A DNA stretch of 64,000 bases from Bdellovibrio bacteriovorus str. Tiberius (GTDB taxonomy: Bacteria; Bdellovibrionota; Bdellovibrionia; Bdellovibrionales; Bdellovibrionaceae), in the NCBI RefSeq assembly GCF_000317895.1, contig NC_019567.1, positions 2,046,001 to 2,110,000 on the forward strand, written 5' to 3'. The translations under genes were made by a program, and so were the position numbers. The notes beneath the pieces were generated by a model. It made no database searches. It worked only from the letters and a program-made list of their open reading frames with translations, and was not told where the DNA came from. Within the stretch, counting starts at the first letter, position 1. Every line of letters starts with the position of its first letter. This document shows positions 43,395-51,664 of the stretch, one piece after another.

Positions 43395-44714
43395 ATGAAA
43401 GTCCAGAGCTTGTTCCGAATTGAAACTCAACTGTTGGTGGGAAGATTGTTAACCAGATCCGGCGATCAGGCCTGGGACTTTGTTGTGCCCTTTGCCTTGC
43501 TGGTTATCTTTCCGGGAAAACTGCAGGTTGCTGCATTTTATTATCTTATAGTGAAGATAGGGACCTTTCTGTTGACCCCTTCCAGTGGAAAATGGATCGA
43601 TACTCACCCTCGCATTCAGGTGGTGAAGTGGGGCGTCTGGCTGCAGTTTTTTGCCATTCTTGCGGGCATGGTGTTTTTCGGAATGCTGGATAATCTTATT
43701 CGTGATGGGGGCCGCGATTCGTGGTTGTTGCCTGTGCTGTTTGTCGCTCTGGCGTTATCGGGGGTTATGGCTTCTCTGGGGTCACAGATCACGGATATAT
43801 CTGTTGGGAATGATCTGGCTCCGTCTCTGGTGGCGCCGGAAAAACTAACCCAGTTCAACAGCTGGTTGCGTCGAATTGATCTGGCCACCGAGGTGGGGGC
43901 GCCGATTCTGGCCGGAACTTTGTTTGCATTTCATCCAGCACAGCTTCCATTGGCGGGTCTGTTCCTGATTGGTCTTTGGAATTTGATATCTTTTGTTCCT
44001 GAATATTTCCTTTTAAAGAATGTGATTCAAAAATCAGGATTAAAGGTCAAGGCTCTTGCTCAGGTGCAGAGCTGGAAAGAAACCTTCCAGATCAAACTGC
44101 ACGGTTCTTTTGCAGATCCCATTTTCTGGCTGATTTTAAGTTATGCCTTGTTGTGGCTGTCGGTATTAAGTCCGCATGGAGTTTTGTTGGCCGCCTACTT
44201 AAAGGATGAAATGAGGCTTCCGGAAGCAGAGATCGGCCTTTTCCGCGGGCTGGGCGCTGTCTTTGGTCTGATTTCGACGGTGAGTTTTCCTTATCTGGTC
44301 CGTCAACTGGGTTTGATCCGCAGCTCGCGATGGCATTTGGGTTTTCAGGGGCTTACCCTGACAATCGGAATCGTGGCTTTTGCGATGGGATCGGTGGCTT
44401 CGGTGTATGTGTTTTTGGGATGTATTTTACTTTCGCGGGTGGGACTTTATGGATTTTCCAACGGGGAGTTCGAGCTTCGTCAAAGACTTATCCCCGAAGG
44501 TCGTCGCGGGGAATTGAACTCGCTCAGTTCTTTGATGACTACGTCAGCCACCTTGATTTTATTTGCGGCTGGCAGTCTGCTGCCGCGAACGGAAGACTTT
44601 AAATATCTGGTTTACTTGTCGCTGATTGCGGTGCTTGTGGCGAATGTGGTCTTTATCAAATGGTCCAGCAGGCAGGGGGCACCCTTAAGATCTGCTGAAC
44701 CGGTTGAACCCTGA
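43395..44714 (+). CDS. Ferroportin-like transition-metal exporter
   Basis: This 439-residue MFS-fold protein matches the Bdellovibrio ferroportin homologue whose structure is known. The metal-site residues I recall from that work are present at the same numbers when counted from MKVQ: T20, D24, N196, S199 and F200. It should export Fe(II) or related divalent metals. The ATG at 43395 has GGGGGAT nine bases upstream; an ATG two codons earlier is too close. It is divergently paired with a CsoR-like repressor, which suggests metal-induced expression. Confidence 0.92.
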   Translation: MKVQSLFRIETQLLVGRLLTRSGDQAWDFVVPFALLVIFPGKLQVAAFYYLIVKIGTFLLTPSSGKWIDTHPRIQVVKWGVWLQFFAILAGMVFFGMLDNLIRDGGRDSWLLPVLFVALALSGVMASLGSQITDISVGNDLAPSLVAPEKLTQFNSWLRRIDLATEVGAPILAGTLFAFHPAQLPLAGLFLIGLWNLISFVPEYFLLKNVIQKSGLKVKALAQVQSWKETFQIKLHGSFADPIFWLILSYALLWLSVLSPHGVLLAAYLKDEMRLPEAEIGLFRGLGAVFGLISTVSFPYLVRQLGLIRSSRWHLGFQGLTLTIGIVAFAMGSVASVYVFLGCILLSRVGLYGFSNGEFELRQRLIPEGRRGELNSLSSLMTTSATLILFAAGSLLPRTEDFKYLVYLSLIAVLVANVVFIKWSSRQGAPLRSAEPVEP

Positions 44715-44718
44715 GGGC

Positions 44719-45651
44719 CTATTTTACGTATAGGTCCGAGGCTTTCGGAGTCGATTTGATTAGCTTTAGTTTTTTCATCTGCTGAACCAGGGTGTCCCAG
44801 CGTTCGTCCGTCATGGACCCCACCACAACGCCCGTGGTTTCAATCAAAGGCTTTTGGATATCGGCGGCTTTGTTAAAGGTTGTCAGATCAATGGCCTTGT
44901 TCAATGTGGCCATATGTTCATTCGTGGCTTTTGGATCCTTCAGGTAATGCGCCCAGCCTTCTCGGGTCGCCGTCAGAACTTTTTGCACCAGCTCGGGTTT
45001 GTTTTTCAGGGTTTCTTCCGTGGTGGCCAGAACCACCAAATAGGGATTGAAACCTTCATCAGCAATCAGGAAGTTCTTCACCTTGGCGCCGGCTTTTTCC
45101 GCGCTTAAAGGCTCAATGGTGATAAAACCCTGCTGGGAAAAAGTCATGTCGTTCACAAAGTTGCTGACGCCACCCAAGTAAGGCACCACACGGACTTTGG
45201 GCTTTCCGAATTTCTGCACCAGGAACTGATAGTATGGCAGGCCTGATTGCATGGACAGGAAGCCTTCGTTGGTGAAAACATCTTTCAGGCTTTTAAAGTT
45301 TCTTTCTGCATGGGTCATTACGATGTACGGGGACTTTTGGTAAACCGCGAACAAGGCTTTGACCTTGTTCACTTTGTTTTTGTCCTGGGAAATGATCAGT
45401 TCATCTGCGCTGACGATGGCAAAATCAACTTTGTTGTTAGCCAGCATCTGCACGGTGGGAGTTCCGGATCCACCTTCAAGGATCTGTACGTCCAGGCCTT
45501 GCGTCTTATAGAAGCCCTGTAAAGAGGCGGCATAGAAGCCACCAAACTCGGGCTCAGCCTTCCAGTTCAGCGCCAGTGTTGCGGGTGCATTGGCGGCAAA
45601 GGCTGCTGATGTCATCAGAACAGAAATCAAAAGGGTGATCATGGTTTTCAT
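44719..45651 (-). CDS. NMT1/ThiY-type ABC substrate-binding protein
   Basis: A signal peptide (ends SAAFA) precedes a binding fold with the motif LNWKAEPEFGGFYAASLQGFYKTQGLDVQI, close to ThiY/NMT1 proteins that capture thiamine pyrimidine precursors. The relatives SsuA and TauA bind sulfonates, so the ligand is not certain. It overlaps the permease gene by 4 nt and ends the operon oxygenase-like gene, ATPase, permease, binding protein. A stem-loop (GGGCCTAT/ATAGGTCC) overlaps the stop codons of this gene and ferroportin. Confidence 0.9.
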   Translation of the reverse strand: MKTMITLLISVLMTSAAFAANAPATLALNWKAEPEFGGFYAASLQGFYKTQGLDVQILEGGSGTPTVQMLANNKVDFAIVSADELIISQDKNKVNKVKALFAVYQKSPYIVMTHAERNFKSLKDVFTNEGFLSMQSGLPYYQFLVQKFGKPKVRVVPYLGGVSNFVNDMTFSQQGFITIEPLSAEKAGAKVKNFLIADEGFNPYLVVLATTEETLKNKPELVQKVLTATREGWAHYLKDPKATNEHMATLNKAIDLTTFNKAADIQKPLIETTGVVVGSMTDERWDTLVQQMKKLKLIKSTPKASDLYVK

Positions 45652-46409
45652 AATTCTCCTTGCGTGTAAGAGGCTAGCGGGCGGCGGCTCAGTATTAACT
45701 TATGAAGCAAAGCCCAGGCGCCCATTAATAGAAGTCCCATCAGTGATAACAATAAAAGCGCACCAAAGACAATATCGACCCGTTGCTGGGTGCGCGCAGA
45801 ATCAATCAGGGCCCCCAGGCCACCACCGGCCACAAACTCCCCGGCAATGGCGCCGATAATCGACAGACCCGTTGAGATTTTAAGACCGGAATAAATATAA
45901 CTGTAAGCATGGGGAAGTTTTAATTTCCACAGGGTCTGCAAACGAGTGGCGCGATAAATTCGAAACAGGTCTTTTTGTGATTCGCTGACACTTTCAAGAC
46001 CCATCAGGGTGTTGGCGATAATCGGGAACAGTGACACGATAAAGCTTGAGGCAATGACCGTGGGTGCGCCAAAGCCGAAATAGATCACCAGCAAAGGCGC
46101 AATGGCAATGATCGGCACAGTTTGGAAAAACACGGCAAACGGCAAAATGGCCCGCTTCAAAGTTTCAGACAAAGAAAACACAAATGAAATCAGTCCACCC
46201 ATCAGAACACTTAAACCCAATCCCGCAAGAACATTGATCAGGGTTTCTTTGAAGGCGACGCCAAAGTCAGCGCGAAGCTCGTGCAAAGTTGTGATGACAG
46301 TGGAAGGGGAGGGCAGCAGGGTCTCACTCACCCACCCGCCACGAGTCAGAATTTCAAGACTTAAGGTCAATATCACAAAGCTGATAAAGGCCGGCAGAAA
46401 ACGTTTCAC
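45648..46409 (-). CDS. ABC transporter permease (SsuC/TauC/ThiX type)
   Basis: The 253-residue protein has about six hydrophobic helices and the permease EAA-like loop NTLMGLESVSESQKDLFRIYRATRLQTLWKLKLPHA. It is followed by GLKISTGLSIIGAIAGEFVAGG, typical of the nitrate/sulfonate/thiamine-precursor branch. It overlaps both neighbours by 4 nt, so the transporter genes are translationally coupled. Confidence 0.94.
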   Translation of the reverse strand: MKRFLPAFISFVILTLSLEILTRGGWVSETLLPSPSTVITTLHELRADFGVAFKETLINVLAGLGLSVLMGGLISFVFSLSETLKRAILPFAVFFQTVPIIAIAPLLVIYFGFGAPTVIASSFIVSLFPIIANTLMGLESVSESQKDLFRIYRATRLQTLWKLKLPHAYSYIYSGLKISTGLSIIGAIAGEFVAGGGLGALIDSARTQQRVDIVFGALLLLSLMGLLLMGAWALLHKLILSRRPLASYTQGEL

Positions 46410-47152
46410 GCGCGCAGCCTTTCAGAAAGTCCTTCAACGATCTTATTGAAACCTTCCGAGGTTCTTAGGTGTTCCTGCCGTTTTTCTGGTAAGGCCAGTT
46501 TTTGATCAAAAACGATGGGTGCTCCCTGCCCCTTTAACATCACCACACGTTCTGACAAGAACGCGGATTCAAACAGGGAATGCGTCACAAACACGACCGT
46601 CATGCGTTCGGAATGCCAAAGTTCATGAAGCTGGTTTTGCATTTCAAAACGGGTGCTTTCATCCAAAGCCGCAAAGGGTTCATCCATCAGTAAAAGCTTC
46701 GGGGAATTCACCAGCGCACGAGCCAAAGACACACGCATTTTCATTCCGCCAGACAGTTGATGGGGGAAAAGATGCTGGGCTTCGGTTAAGTGGACTTTTT
46801 TTAGTGCGGCCAGGACTTTGTTCTTACGTTCTTCGTCCGGCAGGTTTTTAAAAGTATGATTCAGTTCAAACGGCAGATGCACATTTTCATAAACAGTTCG
46901 CCATGCCAGCAGGTTGGGTTCCTGAAAAACAAAGCTGGAAGGGGCGTCTGGCATCGTCAGCTTCACGCTTCCAGAGTTGGCGGATTCAAGGCCGGCCATG
47001 AGTCTTAGCAATGTGGACTTGCCACATCCCGAAGGCCCCACAATTGAAATAAATGAACCGGGTTCAACAGTCAGGTCCATGTTTTCAATCACGGACCTTT
47101 TGCCGAAGTGCTTGCTCAGTTTTTCAATATGAATTCCCTGGGCGCTATTCAC
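46406..47152 (-). CDS. ABC transporter ATP-binding protein
   Basis: I use the GTG at 47152, one nucleotide after the stop of the upstream gene; longer frames overlap that gene. The 248-residue ATPase has Walker A GPSGCGKST, signature LSGGMKMRVSLARAL and Walker B LLLMDEPFAALD, and energises the adjacent permease. It belongs to the SsuB/TauB/ThiZ group. The tail beyond residue 200 is family-typical. Confidence 0.94.
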   Translation of the reverse strand: MNSAQGIHIEKLSKHFGKRSVIENMDLTVEPGSFISIVGPSGCGKSTLLRLMAGLESANSGSVKLTMPDAPSSFVFQEPNLLAWRTVYENVHLPFELNHTFKNLPDEERKNKVLAALKKVHLTEAQHLFPHQLSGGMKMRVSLARALVNSPKLLLMDEPFAALDESTRFEMQNQLHELWHSERMTVVFVTHSLFESAFLSERVVMLKGQGAPIVFDQKLALPEKRQEHLRTSEGFNKIVEGLSERLRA

Positions 47153-47153
47153 T

Positions 47154-47765
47154 TTACACCCAGTCGTAGTTAAAGCTGATGCTGATGCGTTCTTTGTTGG
47201 AATCGTTTTTGGGAACTTCATGGCGCAACCAGGATTCAAACAGCACCACATGACCTTCCTGAGGCTCTAGCGAGTGATAGCGCTGGTTGTGAACCTTGGC
47301 GTTGTGCTTGCGTGGAGGTGACGCCATAAACGAATCCAGGCGCGGATCCTCGAATTTGATCGCCGAGCAGTTTTTCGGTGTCTGAACATAATAAGTCCCG
47401 CTGATCACAGAAAGTGGATGCAAGTGCATGGTGTGAATCACATCTGTCGGCATGATGTTCACCCAACACGAAGACATGCGCAGCTCTTTTGGGTCAATGT
47501 CCATTTCAAGATGTTTTACGAACTTGCGAACGTGTTTGTTGATCTCTTTTTCAAGATCCCCAAAGGTGGACGAAAACTGGTGCAACTGGCTCATGGATCC
47601 GTAAGAGGTGAAGCCGCCTTTGTAGTTCTTTTGCGACCAGATCTGACCTTCTTCATCGACTTCGGCAATTTTCACGGACTCTTGTTTCAGGTCCTTGTTC
47701 AGGGATTTGTCTTTGCTCGCCAAGGGAGCATAGTAAACGAAGGTGGGGAAGAGTGTTTTTATCAT
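47154..47765 (-). CDS. TIGR02466-type putative 2OG-Fe(II) oxygenase
   Basis: The 203-residue protein shows the TIGR02466 pattern: FPTFVYYAPL at the N-terminus, an iron-binding-like HLHPLSVISGTYYVQ in the middle and VLFESWLRHEVPKNDSNKERISISFN at the end, consistent with a jelly-roll dioxygenase (His, Asp/Glu and His ligands, Arg for 2-oxoglutarate). Its target is unknown. It directly precedes the ABC genes on the same strand with a 1-nt gap, so it may modify the imported compound. Confidence 0.85.
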   Translation of the reverse strand: MIKTLFPTFVYYAPLASKDKSLNKDLKQESVKIAEVDEEGQIWSQKNYKGGFTSYGSMSQLHQFSSTFGDLEKEINKHVRKFVKHLEMDIDPKELRMSSCWVNIMPTDVIHTMHLHPLSVISGTYYVQTPKNCSAIKFEDPRLDSFMASPPRKHNAKVHNQRYHSLEPQEGHVVLFESWLRHEVPKNDSNKERISISFNYDWV

Positions 47766-47911
47766 TTTGAGACACCTAAATGCTTGTAATTGCGTGTTTT
47801 TACCATAGGTCTAAATCTGTGTCATTACAAGAATTGATAACTACTTCTTTGACAGTTGTAAGGGGTTTTTGCGGGTGAAGGGGTTGTAAAACAATAGGCA
47901 GGGGGCTCGTT

Positions 47912-47927
47912 TGGCACTGCCCTTGCT
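47912..47927 (+). promoter_or_regulatory. Sigma-54-type promoter
   Basis: TGGCACTGCCCTTGCT matches the RpoN consensus with correct GG/GC spacing, 30 nt before the ATG of the small secreted protein. TTACAA and TTGTAA arms about 60-90 bp upstream could be an activator site. Confidence 0.65.
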
Positions 47928-47957
47928 TTATAAGTCTGTATCAGCAAGGAGCTAAGT

Positions 47958-48290
47958 ATGAAGAAGCAAGTAGTTATCGCCGTAATGACCCTGATCCCAG
48001 CAATCAGTTTTGCCAAGATCTCGGATTTCAACGCTTTGATCAGCGAAAATTCCAAGGCGCAAAACGAGCTTCATAATACGGTTCAACACAACCTTGAGGC
48101 GTCCCGCGAACAAGCTGCTGCAGCTGAAGTGCGCGAGCGTATCGTGGTGGTTGAAAACTCTGGCTCTTCTTACAATGCTCCAACCAGAAAAGATCTTTTG
48201 GCCTTCAAAAAGGAAAAGATCAGCCACCGTGCTTCAGAAGAAAAGCAGTTTGACCGCCTGGCTTCTGAAATCCGCGGCATGGAAGACTAA
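47958..48290 (+). CDS. Small secreted protein
   Basis: The 110-residue product has a signal peptide (MKKQVVIAVMTLIPAISFA) and a charged, helical mature part (NSKAQNELHNTVQHNLEASREQ, EKISHRASEEKQFDRLASEI) with no Cys. The SD AAGGAG is 6 nt before the ATG. No family is recognised. Its promoter looks sigma-54 dependent, so it is probably made under a specific condition. The stop codon abuts the stop of the convergent recombinase gene. Confidence 0.8.
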   Translation: MKKQVVIAVMTLIPAISFAKISDFNALISENSKAQNELHNTVQHNLEASREQAAAAEVRERIVVVENSGSSYNAPTRKDLLAFKKEKISHRASEEKQFDRLASEIRGMED

Positions 48291-48824
48291 TTAAAGGATC
48301 AATTTACGTAGCTCTTGCTGAGAATATACGTAATCCGCATAAACCATGGTGTTGGTGATGTTTCGATGTCCCAACGCCACCTGGACCAGTCGCAAATCCT
48401 TCGTTTTCTGATACAGCTCAATCGCAAACGTGTGCCTTAAGGCGTGAAACTTCTTTGGTACGGGGCGATACATTTCCCAGACCTGATAAAGCCGATTGTA
48501 CGAAATAGGAAAAACCGACGTTCCGCCCTGGTTTTCGGCGAAGCGATGAAGTCGGCTGAAAAGATCAGAATGAACCGGAATTTCGCGGTCATTCGACCCC
48601 TTTAGGCCCCTAATGAATATGCTTTCATCGTAGGGGTTCAAATCCGCCCGCTGAATATTGAGAACTTCCTGAGCCCGGGCGCCAGTTCGCAAAGCCGTCC
48701 AAATCATCAAACAGTTGCGTGGATCCTTATCCTGAAAATCTGTGAGAATTTTTCGCAAACGTTCCGATTCGGGAGCGAGAAGATATTTGTTCTTATTAAG
48801 TTGATACCGAGGTGCCGTAGCCAT
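48291..48824 (-). CDS. Minimal tyrosine recombinase
   Basis: The 177-residue protein consists almost only of the catalytic domain of a tyrosine recombinase. All catalytic residues can be placed: R50 (TGARAQEV), K75, H127 and R130 (HALRHTF), H153 (LGHRN) and Y162 (NTMVYADY). The SAM-like core-binding domain of about 100 residues is missing, as in FimB/FimE-type invertases, so it may act on a simple inversion or integration site. A 26-bp palindrome lies about 180 bp upstream. Codon use does not stand out. Confidence 0.88.
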   Translation of the reverse strand: MATAPRYQLNKNKYLLAPESERLRKILTDFQDKDPRNCLMIWTALRTGARAQEVLNIQRADLNPYDESIFIRGLKGSNDREIPVHSDLFSRLHRFAENQGGTSVFPISYNRLYQVWEMYRPVPKKFHALRHTFAIELYQKTKDLRLVQVALGHRNITNTMVYADYVYSQQELRKLIL

Positions 48825-49006
48825 AACTCATCATTCAAAAGTCGAGAGGGCTTTGACAAGGGCTTATTCGCAACGCACCGCATCCAAAGTGTTGATGGGT
48901 AAATAATTTGTGTTTAGTCGTGGTGTATTGTAATATATGCAGTGCATTATGGCGGTCGGGCCAAATATCACCAATATAATATATCAATAAAAACATATAC
49001 TTAATA

Positions 49007-49032
49007 CTAAAGCTTATAACTATAAGCTTTAG
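49007..49032. repeat. 26-bp palindrome, candidate recombinase site
   Basis: CTAAAGCTTATA-AC-TATAAGCTTTAG has 12-bp perfect arms around 2 bp. Read another way it is two 9-bp arms flanking an 8-bp centre (ATAACTAT), the geometry of a tyrosine-recombinase core site. It lies upstream of the recombinase gene. Confidence 0.55.
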
Positions 49033-49131
49033 GCGGATTTGAAAAAGGGGTGCCTGGAGTACCCCCGGAAGGATTCTTTTGTGGTTTCAATGACTTAGCT
49101 TGACCCCTCAAACACCCTTCTGGAAAGATAT

Positions 49132-49187
49132 CTGTATTATACAACGCTAATTATTGTGAATAACAACACTAATATTGTGAAATACAA
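49132..49187. promoter_or_regulatory. Three phased operator-like sites
   Basis: Thirteen-bp dyads CTGTATTATACAA (49132), TTGTGAATAACAA (49154) and TTGTGAAATACAA (49175) share YTGT-N5-ACAA and start 22 and 21 bp apart, two helical turns. They end 20 bp before the ATG of the HTH gene, as expected for autoregulation by the protein it encodes. Confidence 0.55.
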
Positions 49188-49206
49188 CGGTCCAGAAGGG
49201 GTTTGT

Positions 49207-49797
49207 ATGCAGGGTGAGGTTCAGGAGCCAGATCAGGATCAGCTTCAAAAGGGTGCCTTTGACGAGGGGTTTATCGAGGATGATTTGAACCCTCGATCCA
49301 AGACGTCTTTGCGTATGAATTACGAAGCCCAGGTCACGGTCATTCAAAGGCAGATCGGCAATCTGGAGCAAATTCGGGGGGATTTAGGCCTTTCACAACG
49401 CAAAATTTCGCAACTTTTGATGGTTGATCCATCCAGTTGGACCCGCTGGGTAAAACAAGGCGATGAAGCTCCCCCGCATATTTGGAGGGCTTTGCAGTGG
49501 TATTTGGCCCTGCGAGAAAAGATCCCCGGGCTCACGCCCAATTATTTCCTGGGTTCAAGTCCTCAGGTTCTGCATCAAAGAGCTCTTCAGGAAGTGGATT
49601 TAGAACGCCAAGCCCGTCGCGAAGAGATTGAAAAACTGTCTTTGGAGCTTCGCGGAGTGTTTTCCGAGCGGGAAAAGCTGAAATCAGAGCTTCAGGAATT
49701 GAAAAAAGACCTGAAATTCCACAGAAATATCAGTATAGTTGTGCTTCTTATTGGTCTGGCTTGGGCTGGCGTATTTTTCTTCTGGAAAGGTCTATGA
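49207..49797 (+). CDS. Membrane-anchored HTH protein
   Basis: With AAGGGG six bases before the ATG at 49207 the protein has 196 residues; an upstream GTG frame reads through the operator region and is rejected. Residues 50-82 form an XRE-like helix-turn-helix (LGLSQRKISQLLMVDPSSWTRWVKQG), 125-170 a coiled coil (RQARREEIEKLSLELRGVFSEREKLKSEL-like), and 175-193 a single C-terminal membrane helix. It may tether DNA or sense the envelope. The stop overlaps the argS start (ATGA). I know no close named family. Confidence 0.8.
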   Translation: MQGEVQEPDQDQLQKGAFDEGFIEDDLNPRSKTSLRMNYEAQVTVIQRQIGNLEQIRGDLGLSQRKISQLLMVDPSSWTRWVKQGDEAPPHIWRALQWYLALREKIPGLTPNYFLGSSPQVLHQRALQEVDLERQARREEIEKLSLELRGVFSEREKLKSELQELKKDLKFHRNISIVVLLIGLAWAGVFFFWKGL

Positions 49798-51536
49798 TTA
49801 AACACGACTCCATTCGATTGCTTGCGACGAACTTACTTAAAGATGCGATTGGCCGCGCTTATCCGGACTTTTCACCCGCTGAAGACGATATTTATAAGGC
49901 TTTGGTAAATCCTCCGAAATCTGATTTGGGCGACCTGGCTTTTGGTTGCTTCATTTTGGCGAAAGCTTTGAAAGCAGCCCCTCCGCAAGTGGCAACGGCT
50001 GTTGCGGCTCAAATGACAGGTGCCACTGCGGTTGCCGCGGGTCCTTATATTAATATCCGTTTCGACGAACAAACTCATGGTGAACAGGTTCTGGCGACAA
50101 TTCTGGATGGCAGCTTCTTTAAAAAGCCGCTGATGGAAAAATCCCCAAAAACCATGATCGAATATTCCCAGCCCAACACGCATAAAGAACTTCATGTGGG
50201 TCACATGCGCAACCTTTGCTTGGGCGACGCGATTGTTCGCATGCTTCGTTATAGCGGCCGTGAAATCGTTTCTTCGACGTTCCCGGGTGATATGGGAACA
50301 CACGTGGCGAAGTGTCTTTGGTACATGAAAAAGCACAATCAAGAACCCGTTCCGGCCACCGAAAAAGGTGAATGGCTGGGCCGCATGTATTCCAAGGCCA
50401 ATTTGTTGTTGGAAGATCAAAACGGCACACCTCAGGAAGATATCAATCGTCAGGAACTGACAGCGATTCTGCATCAGCTGGAAGGCAAGACCGGTCCTTA
50501 TTATGACCTGTGGCTTGAAACCCGCGAATGGTCCATCGAGCTGATGAAGAAGGTCTATGCCTGGGCGGATGTGACGTTTGATGAATGGTACTTTGAATCC
50601 GTAATGGATTCTCCGTCTGCAGCATGGGTAAAGCAGCTTTACGCTGAAGGCAAACTTGAGATGTCTCAAGGCGCTATCGGTAAAGATTTGGAGTCTGAAA
50701 AGCTGGGCTTCTGCATGCTTTTGAAATCTGATGGTACCGGTCTTTACGCGACGAAAGATTTGTTGCTGGCGAAGCACAAGTTTGAAGATGTGAAGATTGA
50801 AAAAAGCGTTTATGTCGTCGATATGCGCCAGGCTTTGCATTTCAAACAGGTCTTCCGCGTGCTGGAAATCCTGGGCTTTGAGCAGGCCAAGAACTGCTTC
50901 CATCTTCAGTACAACTATGTGGAATTGCCGGATGGTGCGATGAGCTCGCGCAAAGGCAACATCGTTCCATTGCGTGAATTGGTTCACCGTATGGAAGATC
51001 ATGTGAAGACCACATATCTGAGCCGATATAAAGGTGAATGGTCAGAGGCGGATATTGAGAAGATTGCAGGTCAGGTTGCCAAGGGTGCTATTTTCTATGG
51101 CATGCTTCGTATGGATACGAACAAGAAGATCGTCTTTGATATGAATGAATGGTTGAAACTGGACGGGGAGTCCGGACCATTTGTGCAATATTCTTACGCA
51201 CGTATCTCCAGCCTGGGTCGTAAGTTCCCACGCACGGCCGGCAGTAAAGTTGACTGGAGTCGTTTGACTCACTCTTCTGAAAGACAGCTGATGCAGTCTT
51301 TGGGTGGCTTCAATACAGCTGTTGCGGCGGCGGCAGAAAACTTCAAGCCTGCGGCGATTTGCAGCTATCTTTATGATCTGGCAAAGAGCTTCAACGTCTT
51401 CTATCATGAGTGCCCGATCGGCACTGAAGCGGATGTTGCAACTCGCGAAGCACGTCTGGCTTTGAGCGAAGCTGTCGGTATGACTCTGAAAAATGGTCTG
51501 GCTGTTCTTGGTATGCCAGCACCGGAGAAAATGTAG
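49794..51536 (+). CDS. argS: Arginyl-tRNA synthetase
   Basis: This class I synthetase charges tRNA-Arg. The HIGH motif reads HVGH (134-137) within HKELHVGHMRN, the KMSKS equivalent is MSSRKGN, and a C-terminal anticodon-binding domain ends the 580 residues. The ATG at 49794 overlaps the stop of the HTH gene and has GGAAAGG upstream; a start 11 codons earlier would overlap the HTH gene's membrane helix. Coupling to a membrane-anchored regulator is unusual. Confidence 0.97.
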   Translation: MIKHDSIRLLATNLLKDAIGRAYPDFSPAEDDIYKALVNPPKSDLGDLAFGCFILAKALKAAPPQVATAVAAQMTGATAVAAGPYINIRFDEQTHGEQVLATILDGSFFKKPLMEKSPKTMIEYSQPNTHKELHVGHMRNLCLGDAIVRMLRYSGREIVSSTFPGDMGTHVAKCLWYMKKHNQEPVPATEKGEWLGRMYSKANLLLEDQNGTPQEDINRQELTAILHQLEGKTGPYYDLWLETREWSIELMKKVYAWADVTFDEWYFESVMDSPSAAWVKQLYAEGKLEMSQGAIGKDLESEKLGFCMLLKSDGTGLYATKDLLLAKHKFEDVKIEKSVYVVDMRQALHFKQVFRVLEILGFEQAKNCFHLQYNYVELPDGAMSSRKGNIVPLRELVHRMEDHVKTTYLSRYKGEWSEADIEKIAGQVAKGAIFYGMLRMDTNKKIVFDMNEWLKLDGESGPFVQYSYARISSLGRKFPRTAGSKVDWSRLTHSSERQLMQSLGGFNTAVAAAAENFKPAAICSYLYDLAKSFNVFYHECPIGTEADVATREARLALSEAVGMTLKNGLAVLGMPAPEKM

Positions 51537-51551
51537 TTTTAAATGAGAAAA

Positions 51552-51581
51552 CAGGCCTCTAAATGAAAATTTGGAGGCCTG
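51552..51581 (+). terminator. Hairpin after argS
   Basis: CAGGCCTCTAAAT-GAAA-ATTTGGAGGCCTG forms a 13-bp stem with one G-U pair and a GNRA tetraloop, 16 nt after the stop. There is no U-run, so termination is likely but not certain. Confidence 0.6.
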
Positions 51582-51664
51582 AGCTAATACCCCGCATTAA
51601 CGCTAGTCTTTTTACTCAATTGGACCCATGATCTTTCGGCAATTCAAAAATGAAGGAGCCTACA

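Larger units (their letters stand above)
48825..49206. other. A/T-rich region between recombinase and HTH gene
   Basis: This 382-bp stretch between divergent genes is clearly more A/T-rich than its surroundings in 48895-49030. It contains the 26-bp palindrome and three phased operator-like sites listed separately, and a GGGGTGC/GTACCCC hairpin at about 49047-49067. I see no short gene in it. It looks like a recombination or control region. Confidence 0.5.

Noticed and set aside
44712-44740. Hairpin at the ferroportin stop as a full terminator
   Set aside because: The stem GGGCCTAT/ATAGGTCC is short and overlaps both convergent stop codons without a clear U-run; noted only in the gene entry.
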